From positions 62,001 to 126,000 of the forward strand of contig NZ_JAJNMU010000002.1 of the NCBI RefSeq assembly GCF_022458865.1: a stretch of 64,000 bases of DNA. Direction: 5' to 3'. Of the stretch, positions 36,547-43,836 are shown piece by piece. The translations under genes and the position numbers were made by a program. The first letter of the stretch is position 1. Every line of letters begins with the position of its first letter. The stretch is from Paenibacillus periandrae (GTDB taxonomy: Bacteria > Bacillota > Bacilli > Paenibacillales > NBRC-103111). Below the pieces are notes generated by a model. That model saw nothing but the letters and a program-made list of their open reading frames with translations. It was not told the origin of the DNA and made no database searches.

Positions 36547-36599
36547 ATGATCTGTCTCCTTTATTAATGATTGGTTTGAAATTATGCTATGCCCACTTG

Positions 36600-37355
36600 C
36601 TACCATGCCGTGTAACCGCCGTCTGCAGCCAGAGTCGCGCCTGTAATAAAAGAAGCCTCATCTGAAGCAAGAAACAAAGCTGCATTCGCTATTTCTATCG
36701 GCGTACCGAAACGAGCCAAAGGAATTTTTTCGAGCGCCAATGCTCGGGCTCTTTCCGGATCGGCCTGCCTCTGAAACGAGGCATGGAGAAATGGCGTGTC
36801 AACCGGCCCCGGGCAAAGGCTGTTGACACGTATTCCATCTGACGCATGATCCAAAGCCATCGATCTCGCCATATTCACCACGGCACCTTTAGCAGCCGAG
36901 TAGGCGATCGAATCTTTGGTGCCGACTAGTCCCAGCTGGCTGGCAATGAATACGATCGCTCCACCACCTCGGGAGAGCAGCGGCACGGCAGCCTTGCTTA
37001 AGTAAAATGCAGAGTTCAGATTGACGTTAACAACATCCCGCCAATCTTCCTCCTTCATCGTGGTTACCGTACCCTTCCGCGAAATCGCCGCCGCATGAAT
37101 AACGGCATTCAAACCTCCGAACGACTCTTGTGCCGTATTCACCATTCGGTTACATGCGGCCTGATCGCCAACATCACCAATGACGACAGCTGCTTGTCCG
37201 CCTTGGGTCCTAATTTGTTCAACGGTCTGAACCGCATTCTCTGTTATATCCGATGCGACTACGGATGCACCCTCCGCTGCAAACAATAACGCTATCGCTC
37301 GACCAATTCCCGAACCGGCTCCTGTGACAAGAACAATCTTTCCTTTAACTCTCAT
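36600..37355 (-). CDS. SDR family NAD(P)-dependent oxidoreductase
   Basis: A 251-residue classical SDR: TGAGSGIGRA for the cofactor, Asp in ASDITENA suggesting NAD preference, IASQLGLVG with the catalytic Ser, YSAAK with catalytic Tyr and Lys, and the closing ATLAADGGYTAW. Such enzymes oxidise a secondary alcohol; in clusters with an FAH-fold hydrolase they often act on sugar acids, but that is inference. Part of the minus-strand catabolic cluster between the epimerase and the atypical SDR. Confidence 0.88.
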   Translation of the reverse strand: MRVKGKIVLVTGAGSGIGRAIALLFAAEGASVVASDITENAVQTVEQIRTQGGQAAVVIGDVGDQAACNRMVNTAQESFGGLNAVIHAAAISRKGTVTTMKEEDWRDVVNVNLNSAFYLSKAAVPLLSRGGGAIVFIASQLGLVGTKDSIAYSAAKGAVVNMARSMALDHASDGIRVNSLCPGPVDTPFLHASFQRQADPERARALALEKIPLARFGTPIEIANAALFLASDEASFITGATLAADGGYTAW

Positions 37356-37422
37356 GATGCTCCATCACTCCATTTTCTGCATCCGTTAGCCTCGGGCAAG
37401 CTGTACAGCCAGACAGCTTCCA

Positions 37423-38397
37423 CTAAAATTCATGCGTCTCAAGCCATCTTACATAATCAGCCAAGCCAGAATTAAGATTATAAACAGGCACGAACGTTGT
37501 ATCCCTGATGAGCCTTGTAATATCCAAACGACCTGTGCGGCTGCCTTCCTTGGCAAATAAGACATCGTCGGATCGCGCTTCCGTAACCCGTATTTCCGTA
37601 CCGGGTATCGTCCCCGCTACAGCTTCCGCTAATTCCATCAACGTATAGCCGCTCCCACCGGAGATATTGTAAACATCATGCTCCAAATTCGAGGTGAGCA
37701 GCAGTTCAACAATACCTTCAGCAATGTCCTTGACATAGGTGAAATCTAGTGTATAGTCAGGTGAGCCTACAAGAAGCGGCTTTCGATCCTTGGCTATCTT
37801 GACAGCTTTCCATACATGAGACATGGAAGTCCTCGCGCCAGTATTTCGTTCCAGTGGACCATAGCAGGCTGCAATCCGCACAGACGCAGCCTCCATTCCG
37901 GAGCTTTCGGACAAATAACGCGTAATCCATTCACCTGCTACCTTCGTTAATGGGTACAATCCTGTTTGCTGCAGCCGATCCATCTCGCCCAGAACGCAGT
38001 TCGGGTCTGGTATGGGTTCATATATGGACGCTGAGCTCAGATAAATAAATCTTTTGACGCCATGTCTGGCAGCTGTGTTTACAACGAGCGAGCTTCCCAC
38101 GACGCCAATGTGCAAGATACGCTCCGGTTCCTCTCTTTCACGCTCAGAAGTAGGGGTAATCGTTGCCGCGTGGACTACACCCATCGCAGGATTGCGCGAA
38201 AATAGCGCAGTCAACGATTCTTTATCCGTTATATCCACCTGCTCAAATTGAATACGCCGACCATAAGGCCCCCAAAGCGACTTAACGGGTTGGGCAGGCT
38301 CATGCAGATCTACGGCCAGCACTTCTTCACCACGATGAGCCAGACACTCTACGATATGACTGCCCACAAATCCGCCGCCGCCAGTAACAATAATCAT
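37423..38397 (-). CDS. NAD-dependent epimerase/dehydratase family protein
   Basis: A 324-residue extended SDR. The cofactor loop is TGGGGFVGSHI at the N-terminus, Asp in VDLHEP binds NAD, the SS of YLSSASIYEP and the YPLTK motif supply Ser, Tyr and Lys. The C-terminal YTLDFTYVKDIAEGIVELL and YNISGGSGYTL are the substrate-lid blocks of UDP-sugar epimerase relatives, but free sugar or sugar-acid dehydrogenases of this fold exist. GGGGGA precedes ATG 38397. It lies in the catabolic cluster after the ABC importer genes. Confidence 0.85.
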   Translation of the reverse strand: MIIVTGGGGFVGSHIVECLAHRGEEVLAVDLHEPAQPVKSLWGPYGRRIQFEQVDITDKESLTALFSRNPAMGVVHAATITPTSEREREEPERILHIGVVGSSLVVNTAARHGVKRFIYLSSASIYEPIPDPNCVLGEMDRLQQTGLYPLTKVAGEWITRYLSESSGMEAASVRIAACYGPLERNTGARTSMSHVWKAVKIAKDRKPLLVGSPDYTLDFTYVKDIAEGIVELLLTSNLEHDVYNISGGSGYTLMELAEAVAGTIPGTEIRVTEARSDDVLFAKEGSRTGRLDITRLIRDTTFVPVYNLNSGLADYVRWLETHEF

Positions 38398-38445
38398 AAT
38401 AATCCCCCTGCTTCATATAGGATTACTGGAATCAACCGTCTATTC

Positions 38446-39204
38446 TTACAGGACGGAAGACAGGAATTTCCGTGTTCTTTCGTGCTCCGTATTTCGAAAC
38501 ACCTGCTGTGGCGTGCCCTGCTCGGCAATAACGCCGCCGTCCATGAACAGTACCCGGCTGGATACATTCTCGGCAAACTTCATCTCATGAGTCACAACAA
38601 GCATCGTCATGCCCGCCTGGGCCAGATTGGTCATTACGTCCAACACTTCCCCAACCAGCTGGGGATCAAGTGCGGAGGTCACCTCATCAAAGAGCATCAC
38701 TTCCGGCTCCATAGCCAGCGCTCTGGCAATAGCTACACGCTGCTGCTGGCCTCCGGAAAGGCTCGCCGGATATTTGTCTGCCTTATCGACCATTTTGACC
38801 AATTCGAGCAGGTATTTGGCTTTCTTAACCGCTTCTTCTTTAGCTACATTTTTAAGCAGCATCGGACCTTCAATTATATTTTCCAGAACGCTTTTGTGCG
38901 GCCAGAGATTAAATTGTTGAAAAACCATACCTACCCGAGTCCGCAGCTTCGTTATTTGCGGGTGATACGTTCTTGCCTTCGCCTTGGATGGCAGGCTTTC
39001 CACCTTCTCATCGCCAAGCCAGATCGAACCCGCCGTCGGCTCCTCCAAGAAATTAATACACCGAAGCATAGTGCTCTTCCCTGTGCCGCTCGGCCCGATA
39101 ACAGCAATCACTTCTCCTTTATTAACCGACAAATCAACACCTTTTAATACCTCATGATTACCATACGATTTACGCAGCCCTTGAATTTGTAGAATCGGTT
39201 TCAT
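38446..39204 (-). CDS. Polar amino acid-type ABC transporter ATP-binding protein
   Basis: A 252-residue ATPase of the GlnQ/HisP type: Walker [11 protein letters not shown]-loop [13 protein letters not shown], signature [15 protein letters not shown], Walker [14 protein letters not shown] and switch His in VVTHEMKFA. It pairs with the permease 28 bases upstream and the lipoprotein binding protein. The family usually imports polar amino acids or opines; the surrounding dehydrogenases suggest a less ordinary substrate. Confidence 0.93.
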   Translation of the reverse strand: MKPILQIQGLRKSYGNHEVLKGVDLSVNKGEVIAVIGPSGTGKSTMLRCINFLEEPTAGSIWLGDEKVESLPSKAKARTYHPQITKLRTRVGMVFQQFNLWPHKSVLENIIEGPMLLKNVAKEEAVKKAKYLLELVKMVDKADKYPASLSGGQQQRVAIARALAMEPEVMLFDEVTSALDPQLVGEVLDVMTNLAQAGMTMLVVTHEMKFAENVSSRVLFMDGGVIAEQGTPQQVFRNTEHERTRKFLSSVL

Positions 39205-39232
39205 GTTAACAGCTCCTCTGCTTCAAAATCCA

Positions 39233-39889
39233 TTAGCGGTTATAATAGGACAGCTTCTTCTCGGCCCACATCTGAAACCACATGAGTAAACTGGTCATCG
39301 TTAAGTAAAGTACGCCGGCTGTACCCAGTATCTCAACAGGACGGTAGGTTGCGCTGTATATTTGTTGGCTGTTCAGCATTAAATCCGTTACCGTGATGGA
39401 GGAAACTAATGCCGAGTTTTTGATTAGCAAAATGGAATTGTTAATGTATGGCGGAATGATAATTCTGACCGCTTGCGGAAGAATGATACGTCTCATCGTT
39501 TGTCCATAGCTCATCCCGATAGCCATAGCCGATTCGATCTGACCACGCGGAATAGCCTGTATGCCGGAACGTATAATTTCGCCCTTATACGCTGCAGAAT
39601 TCATCGACATGGCCAAGATCGCAGCTGCGAACGCCGGTAAGCGAATACCCCAGCTTGGAAAGGCATAATAGACGAAAAACAATACAAGCAGCAGGGGGGT
39701 TCCCCTCATGATCCACATATAGACTGTAGAGATGGTTCGCATAGCTCGGTTACTGGAAATGCGCATGAGCGCCAAAAATGTGCCCGCAATGGTAGCTATG
39801 ACCATAGTCAGCAAGGAAACTTCCAGAGTAATCAAAGCGCCCTCCAAAAGAGCTGGAAAATACGTGACAATAACGTCCCACTTGATCAT
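39233..39889 (-). CDS. Polar amino acid-type ABC transporter permease
   Basis: A 218-residue membrane protein of the HisM/GlnP type. The permease-ATPase contact loop is AMAIGMSYGQTMRRIILPQA (EAA-like), preceded by MRGTPLLLVLFFVYYA, which is typical of this family. The start at ATG 39889 (MIKWDVIV) has GAAGGAG upstream; the longer frame from 39928 begins with TTG and is less likely. Only one permease gene is present, so the channel is presumably a homodimer. Confidence 0.92.
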   Translation of the reverse strand: MIKWDVIVTYFPALLEGALITLEVSLLTMVIATIAGTFLALMRISSNRAMRTISTVYMWIMRGTPLLLVLFFVYYAFPSWGIRLPAFAAAILAMSMNSAAYKGEIIRSGIQAIPRGQIESAMAIGMSYGQTMRRIILPQAVRIIIPPYINNSILLIKNSALVSSITVTDLMLNSQQIYSATYRPVEILGTAGVLYLTMTSLLMWFQMWAEKKLSYYNR

Positions 39890-39935
39890 AGTAATCAACT
39901 CCTTCAACTGATTTTGAGCGCTGGCCAATATATCA

Positions 39936-40760
39936 TTATTGAGAGAATGTAGAGCCTAACCATTTTTGGGCGATTTCTTCATATTTCCCCTGCTTTTTAG
40001 CGGTAAGAATCGCTTCATTGATAGCATTTTTCAGATCAGGCTCGCCTTGCTTCATGGCTACTGCCAGTTTACGACCTTCCATCCCTTTAGGAGATACCAT
40101 GTAATCCTTGCCTTCTGTTTTTATCCAATGTCCAGCCAGCATTTTACCGGTAACCATGACCTCAATGCGGCCGTTTTGCAAATCGTGGAAGGCTTCAGCT
40201 TGCCCCGGATAGGTCTTCAATTCTTTATATCCACCGATTTTACGTGCTGGAGCATCACCGTTGGAGGAACCCGTTACAACACCCGTAATACGTCCTTTAA
40301 TATCTTCCGGACTGTTGATTCCCGTTGTTTTCTTGTTATATACGGCAACAACCTCGTCATACGCAACATGCTCGGAGAAATCCAGTGTTTTTAGTCTTTC
40401 TTCCGTTACACCGATACCGGACAAACCAATGTCGAAGTTACCTGTCATCAAGCCAGGAATGATTCCACTAAAATCCATCCGTTTCCATTCAATTTTCACA
40501 CCGAGATGGTCCGCAATAATTTTTGCCCAATCGGCGTCAATACCTACCAGCTCATTCTTTTCATTTGGAAAAATAGTCGGTGCGTTGTTGCCGCTTGTTG
40601 CGATGACGATCGTACCTCGTTTCTTGATATCAGCCAAAAGACCTTTTGCGTTACCCACATCCGCTGTTCCGTTAGCTGCCGGAGCAGAACTGGAACAAGC
40701 ACTGATTAGCAATACCAGGGAAAGAATAAGAACGAGTACCAGGGAAGTTTGTTTTTTCAT
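39936..40760 (-). CDS. ABC transporter substrate-binding lipoprotein (family 3)
   Basis: A 274-residue lipoprotein: the signal peptide ends in LLISACSSS with the lipid-bearing Cys near residue 22. The mature part is a family 3 solute-binding protein: KKRGTIVIATSGNNAPTIFP, GIDADWAKIIADHLGVKIEW, FDIGLSGIGVTEERLKTLDF and a DLQNGRIEVMV block. These proteins normally bind polar amino acids or related small molecules. First gene of the cluster reading to 35116; the distant promoter leaves a leader of about 200 bases. Confidence 0.93.
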   Translation of the reverse strand: MKKQTSLVLVLILSLVLLISACSSSAPAANGTADVGNAKGLLADIKKRGTIVIATSGNNAPTIFPNEKNELVGIDADWAKIIADHLGVKIEWKRMDFSGIIPGLMTGNFDIGLSGIGVTEERLKTLDFSEHVAYDEVVAVYNKKTTGINSPEDIKGRITGVVTGSSNGDAPARKIGGYKELKTYPGQAEAFHDLQNGRIEVMVTGKMLAGHWIKTEGKDYMVSPKGMEGRKLAVAMKQGEPDLKNAINEAILTAKKQGKYEEIAQKWLGSTFSQ

Positions 40761-40882
40761 ATGGATTAGCCCTCCTAAAATGGTTTGTTATCGCGTAAGC
40801 ATGAACAATGGCATAAACCTGAACCGAAAATGAAACCGTGCTTCGACCCCCGTTTTACAGTTATCCCAACCTCCATTTGGCC

Positions 40883-40930
40883 CGACAAAACGTTTTAGAC
40901 ACATACCAATACTTTTGAAAGGTTTTGTCG
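40883..40930 (-). promoter_or_regulatory. Long inverted repeat in leader of the ABC/catabolic operon
   Basis: CGACAAAAC (40883-40891) and GTTTTGTCG (40922-40930) are perfect complements 30 bases apart, at the start of the predicted leader RNA. It could be an RNA structure or a protein site. The remainder of the leader shows no known riboswitch that I recognise. Confidence 0.4.
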
Positions 40931-40970
40931 AATTTTGTATTTTAATGTAATAAAATATAACGTGGGTCTA

Positions 40971-40999
40971 ACTTTACAACAGCTAAAAATAGTTGTCAA
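40971..40999 (-). promoter_or_regulatory. Promoter candidate for the ABC/catabolic operon
   Basis: On the minus strand a perfect TTGACA (plus bases 40994-40999) is followed after 17 bases by TAAAGT (40971-40976), pointing to the gene starting at 40760. Confidence 0.5.
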
Positions 41000-41086
41000 T
41001 AATTTTATGTTATATTAACTAACATTAAAATCGATAAATAGTGAAATTAGAATAATAAAATTAAACATGTAATAAAATGTAACATA

Positions 41087-41101
41087 AGTAAAGCGTTATC
41101 A
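41087..41101. promoter_or_regulatory. cre-like site between divergent units
   Basis: AGTAAAGCGTTATCA fits 13 of 15 positions of the CcpA-binding consensus WTGNAAGCGNWWNCA. It lies between the ABC operon promoter and the IclR gene, where carbon catabolite control would be sensible. Motif evidence only. Confidence 0.35.
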
Positions 41102-41225
41102 TTTTTAAACGGTTTGGGACATTCGATCTTTATCTTTTTTCCCTTTTGTGATCTAATAAATAGAACAGCGTGGAACCGGGTGTTTGTCCCTCCTGTACGA
41201 AGAATTTTATTAATTATCATTGTAA

Positions 41226-41242
41226 TTATCAATTATTGATAA
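41226..41242. promoter_or_regulatory. Palindrome upstream of the IclR gene, candidate operator
   Basis: TTATCAA-TTA-TTGATAA is a perfect 17-base palindrome about 115 bases before the IclR start. A related site stands in front of the amidohydrolase gene (42213-42229). The surrounding 40761-41355 gap is very AT-rich. Confidence 0.5.
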
Positions 41243-41355
41243 TAATATACTGATAGTTGATAATTAATTCGAATTAACAACATTATATTTCGTCTACCCT
41301 CAATTTTCAACATAAGAATTTCATTTAGAAAATATTTGTCGGAAGGATGAACAAA

Positions 41356-42087
41356 GTGAGTACACGAAAAACATTAGAAATTTTGGATTTGTATACGTTG
41401 GAAACAAGGGAGCTTAGTGTTCCGCAGATTTCTGAAATCATGGATATACCTCAAAGCTCCGTGTACCGTTACATCCGCATTTTGAAAGAGAAAAAATATT
41501 TGCTGGAGACAAACAGAGGGACTTACCGTTTGGGGCTTCGTTTTTTGGAAATGAATAACATGATTAATTTAAATAACGAGCTCTCACTCGCAGCTACGCC
41601 GGTTATGACACAATTGATGAACGAAACTCAGGAAACGACGGTATTGGTTATTTTATCCGGCTTTCAAACGATTTGTATTGAAAATATATCATCCTCCTTT
41701 CACATGGTGAAAGTCTCTTCAGAACCCGGCAAATTTATCCCGCTGTATGCAGGCGCTTCTTCCAAAGCCATTCTAGCTTACATGGGCAATGACGCCGTTA
41801 ACAAATTGTTCAAGCACGGGATTGTTCAAAAGCATACAGAAAACACAATCACCGACAAGCGAGCGCTGCTGGACAATTTGAAAGCTGTAAGAACGCTTGG
41901 TTATGCCGAATCTGACAATGAGCTCGACGAAGGCGTGTATACGTATGCAGTACCGATCTTTGCAACCAATACAGTCATCGGTTCGCTCAGTGTCGCTGGT
42001 CCAAGGGAACGAATGATTCAAAAGGATAAAGAGCAATTGATCACAAGCCTAAAAAAGGCCGCCAAGCAAATCGAGCAAAATATATAG
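41356..42087 (+). CDS. IclR family transcriptional regulator
   Basis: A regulator of about 243 residues. N-terminal winged helix: TRKTLEILDLYTLETRELSV, PQISEIMDIPQSSVYRYIRI, LKEKKYLLETNRGTYRLG; C-terminal ligand domain: SSEPGKFIPLYAGASSKAIL, GYAESDNELDEGVYTYAVPI and IGSLSVAGPRERM, all standard IclR blocks. I start at GTG 41356 (MSTRKT) because GGAAGG is nine bases upstream; the ATG at 41347 touches that site. It stands between the divergent catabolic operon and the downstream amidohydrolase and probably controls one or both in response to a pathway metabolite. Confidence 0.88.
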   Translation: MSTRKTLEILDLYTLETRELSVPQISEIMDIPQSSVYRYIRILKEKKYLLETNRGTYRLGLRFLEMNNMINLNNELSLAATPVMTQLMNETQETTVLVILSGFQTICIENISSSFHMVKVSSEPGKFIPLYAGASSKAILAYMGNDAVNKLFKHGIVQKHTENTITDKRALLDNLKAVRTLGYAESDNELDEGVYTYAVPIFATNTVIGSLSVAGPRERMIQKDKEQLITSLKKAAKQIEQNI

Positions 42088-42104
42088 CAGTACGCAGAGC
42101 ACAG

Positions 42105-42139
42105 AGTCGTATCTTCTATCCGGGGATACGACTTTTTTT
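42105..42139 (+). terminator. Terminator after the IclR gene
   Basis: GTCGTATC and GATACGAC form a perfect stem followed by a T7 run. Confidence 0.85.
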
Positions 42140-42212
42140 GTGCGCAGTACAATTTCGATATTGAAATTATTAAAAGAATCATATATGATTATTACCAATT
42201 AATAATAATTAT

Positions 42213-42229
42213 TTATCACTATTTGATAA
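42213..42229 (+). promoter_or_regulatory. IclR-operator-like palindrome before the amidohydrolase gene
   Basis: TTATCACTATTTGATAA shares its arms (TTATCA and TGATAA) and total length with the palindrome at 41226-41242. It is 46 bases upstream of the amidohydrolase start. Confidence 0.45.
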
Positions 42230-42274
42230 TATTCAAAAATTCCATCTCAAGTACTATCATTTGGAGGCATAAAC

Positions 42275-43675
42275 ATGAAGCTTGATCTATGGATTAAAAA
42301 CGGGCTTGTATACCGAACAGAAGAGGATTTCCAGTTAGCCAATATCGGAATTAAGGATGGCAAGATTCATATTATTTCCGAGTCCCATATCCAGTTTGAG
42401 GCTGAACGTGTCATTGATGCTGAGGGTTTATATGTATTGCCCGGTATGATTGACGCACATGTTCATTTCAGGGAACCTGCCAAAGATCCGTCTTCTACGG
42501 AAACTTTCTTTACCGGAACTCGTGCTGCGGCAGCTGGTGGAATTACCAGTATCATCGAAATGCCGAACTCTTTTCCATGTACGTATAACACAGAGCTATT
42601 GATCAATCGTAAGGAAATATTGAAAACGGAGGCATTAATCGATTACGGCTTATACGGTGCTGCCGGCAGTGACCATCTGGATGATATCATACCGCTCGCA
42701 GATGAGGGGATATCCGCATACAAAACGTTTATGCACAAAGCTCCAGCAGGTAGAGAGCAAGAATTCGAAGGTTTTACCATGACCCGCGACCGTGATTTGT
42801 ATGAGGGCTTTAAGCAAATTTCGCAAACCGGGCTTCCGCTCGCCCTGCATGCCGAACATGAAGAGCTGTTAAGCTATTTCTCGGAATTTGCAGAACACAC
42901 GTTTGTTGAGGGAGATTATAACAAGCATTTGTTAGCCAGGAATACGCTAGTGGAGACCAGCGCTATTAACCGGGTTGTATTTTTTGCTGAACAGCTGCAG
43001 GTTCCGGTCATCTGCTGTCACGTGTCAAGTCCTGAAGCGTTAAAAATCATTAAGCGTGCCAAGCAGGACGGAATTCATATTTATGCCGAAATGTGCCCGC
43101 ATTATTTAATATTTGATGAAAGCTATCTGGAGAAGATCGGCCCTTATGGCAAATGTAATCCGCCTCTTCGCAGTCCCCAGCAGATTGAAGCGTTGTGGAG
43201 CTATATTGAGGACGGAACCATCGATTATATTTCGAGTGATCATTCCCCTTTTCCGAAGGCTCTCAAGGAGCTTGGGTATGCGAATATTTTGAAATCCCCT
43301 GCTGGCTTCCCCGGTACAGAGCTAACGCTGCCGCTCATGCTTGATCAGGTAAGTAAAGGAAAGCTTTCCTTGCATAAGCTGGTTGAGCTCATGTCTGTGA
43401 ATCCGGCCAAAACGTTCGGGATGTTCCCGAATAAAGGCACTCTTGGAATCGGCACCGATGCAGACATTACGATAGTCGATATGCGCGCACAACGAACCGT
43501 CAATATTCATGAGCTTTATACCGTTGCCAGAGAAACGGCTTTGCTCTATGAAGGTTTGAAGCTTCAAGGACTCCCGACCCATACGATCGTGCGCGGCAAA
43601 GTAGTCGCAGAGCAAGGTAAAGCTGATGATCAGGCAAAAGGATGGGGACAGTTCATACCACGAACGCAGCCTTAA
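42275..43675 (+). CDS. Allantoinase/dihydroorotase-like cyclic amidohydrolase
   Basis: A 466-residue metal-dependent amidohydrolase that opens a cyclic amide ring. Metal ligands are visible: DAHVHFREP (first His pair), the probable carbamylated Lys in ISAYKTFMH, ALHAEHEE, CCHVSSPEAL and the catalytic Asp in YISSDHSPF. The order and length fit the allantoinase/dihydroorotase branch rather than DHPase hydantoinases. There are no pyrimidine or other ureide-pathway genes around it, so allantoin as substrate is doubtful; a cyclic imide or ureide related to the ABC importer cargo is possible. It follows the IclR gene on the same strand with its own operator-like site. Confidence 0.8.
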   Translation: MKLDLWIKNGLVYRTEEDFQLANIGIKDGKIHIISESHIQFEAERVIDAEGLYVLPGMIDAHVHFREPAKDPSSTETFFTGTRAAAAGGITSIIEMPNSFPCTYNTELLINRKEILKTEALIDYGLYGAAGSDHLDDIIPLADEGISAYKTFMHKAPAGREQEFEGFTMTRDRDLYEGFKQISQTGLPLALHAEHEELLSYFSEFAEHTFVEGDYNKHLLARNTLVETSAINRVVFFAEQLQVPVICCHVSSPEALKIIKRAKQDGIHIYAEMCPHYLIFDESYLEKIGPYGKCNPPLRSPQQIEALWSYIEDGTIDYISSDHSPFPKALKELGYANILKSPAGFPGTELTLPLMLDQVSKGKLSLHKLVELMSVNPAKTFGMFPNKGTLGIGTDADITIVDMRAQRTVNIHELYTVARETALLYEGLKLQGLPTHTIVRGKVVAEQGKADDQAKGWGQFIPRTQP

Positions 43676-43744
43676 TGCAGATTTCACAGCGGGCGAAAGA
43701 GGTTCATCTGTAAGAATGGACATAGGCACACGATCACTACAATA

Positions 43745-43795
43745 GAAAAGAGGCTGTCCCGTAGCCATTTTCATAGCTTATGGGACAGCCTCCTT
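43745..43795 (-). repeat. 50-base repeat/terminator, left copy
   Basis: A 51-base sequence with a perfect GAGGCTGTCCC/GGGACAGCCTC stem and an inner GTAGC/GCTTAT pairing; on the minus strand it ends TTTTC, so it can terminate the GH78 operon. A copy differing by a single missing base lies at 56044-56093. Together they bound the glycan-utilisation segment. Confidence 0.85.
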
Positions 43796-43836
43796 GACTA
43801 AACCAGGTTACCTCATCTGCTCCCGAATGAGTCTTG

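Noticed and set aside
38248..39147. Plus-strand open frame of 299 codons across the ABC ATPase and epimerase starts
   Set aside because: Opposite strand carries complete Walker A, signature and Walker B motifs; the plus frame spans two genes and has no recognisable content.
41047..41232. Minus-strand open frame of 61 codons in the AT-rich gap before the IclR gene
   Set aside because: Low-complexity AT-rich translation, no ribosome site, and overlaps regulatory motifs.
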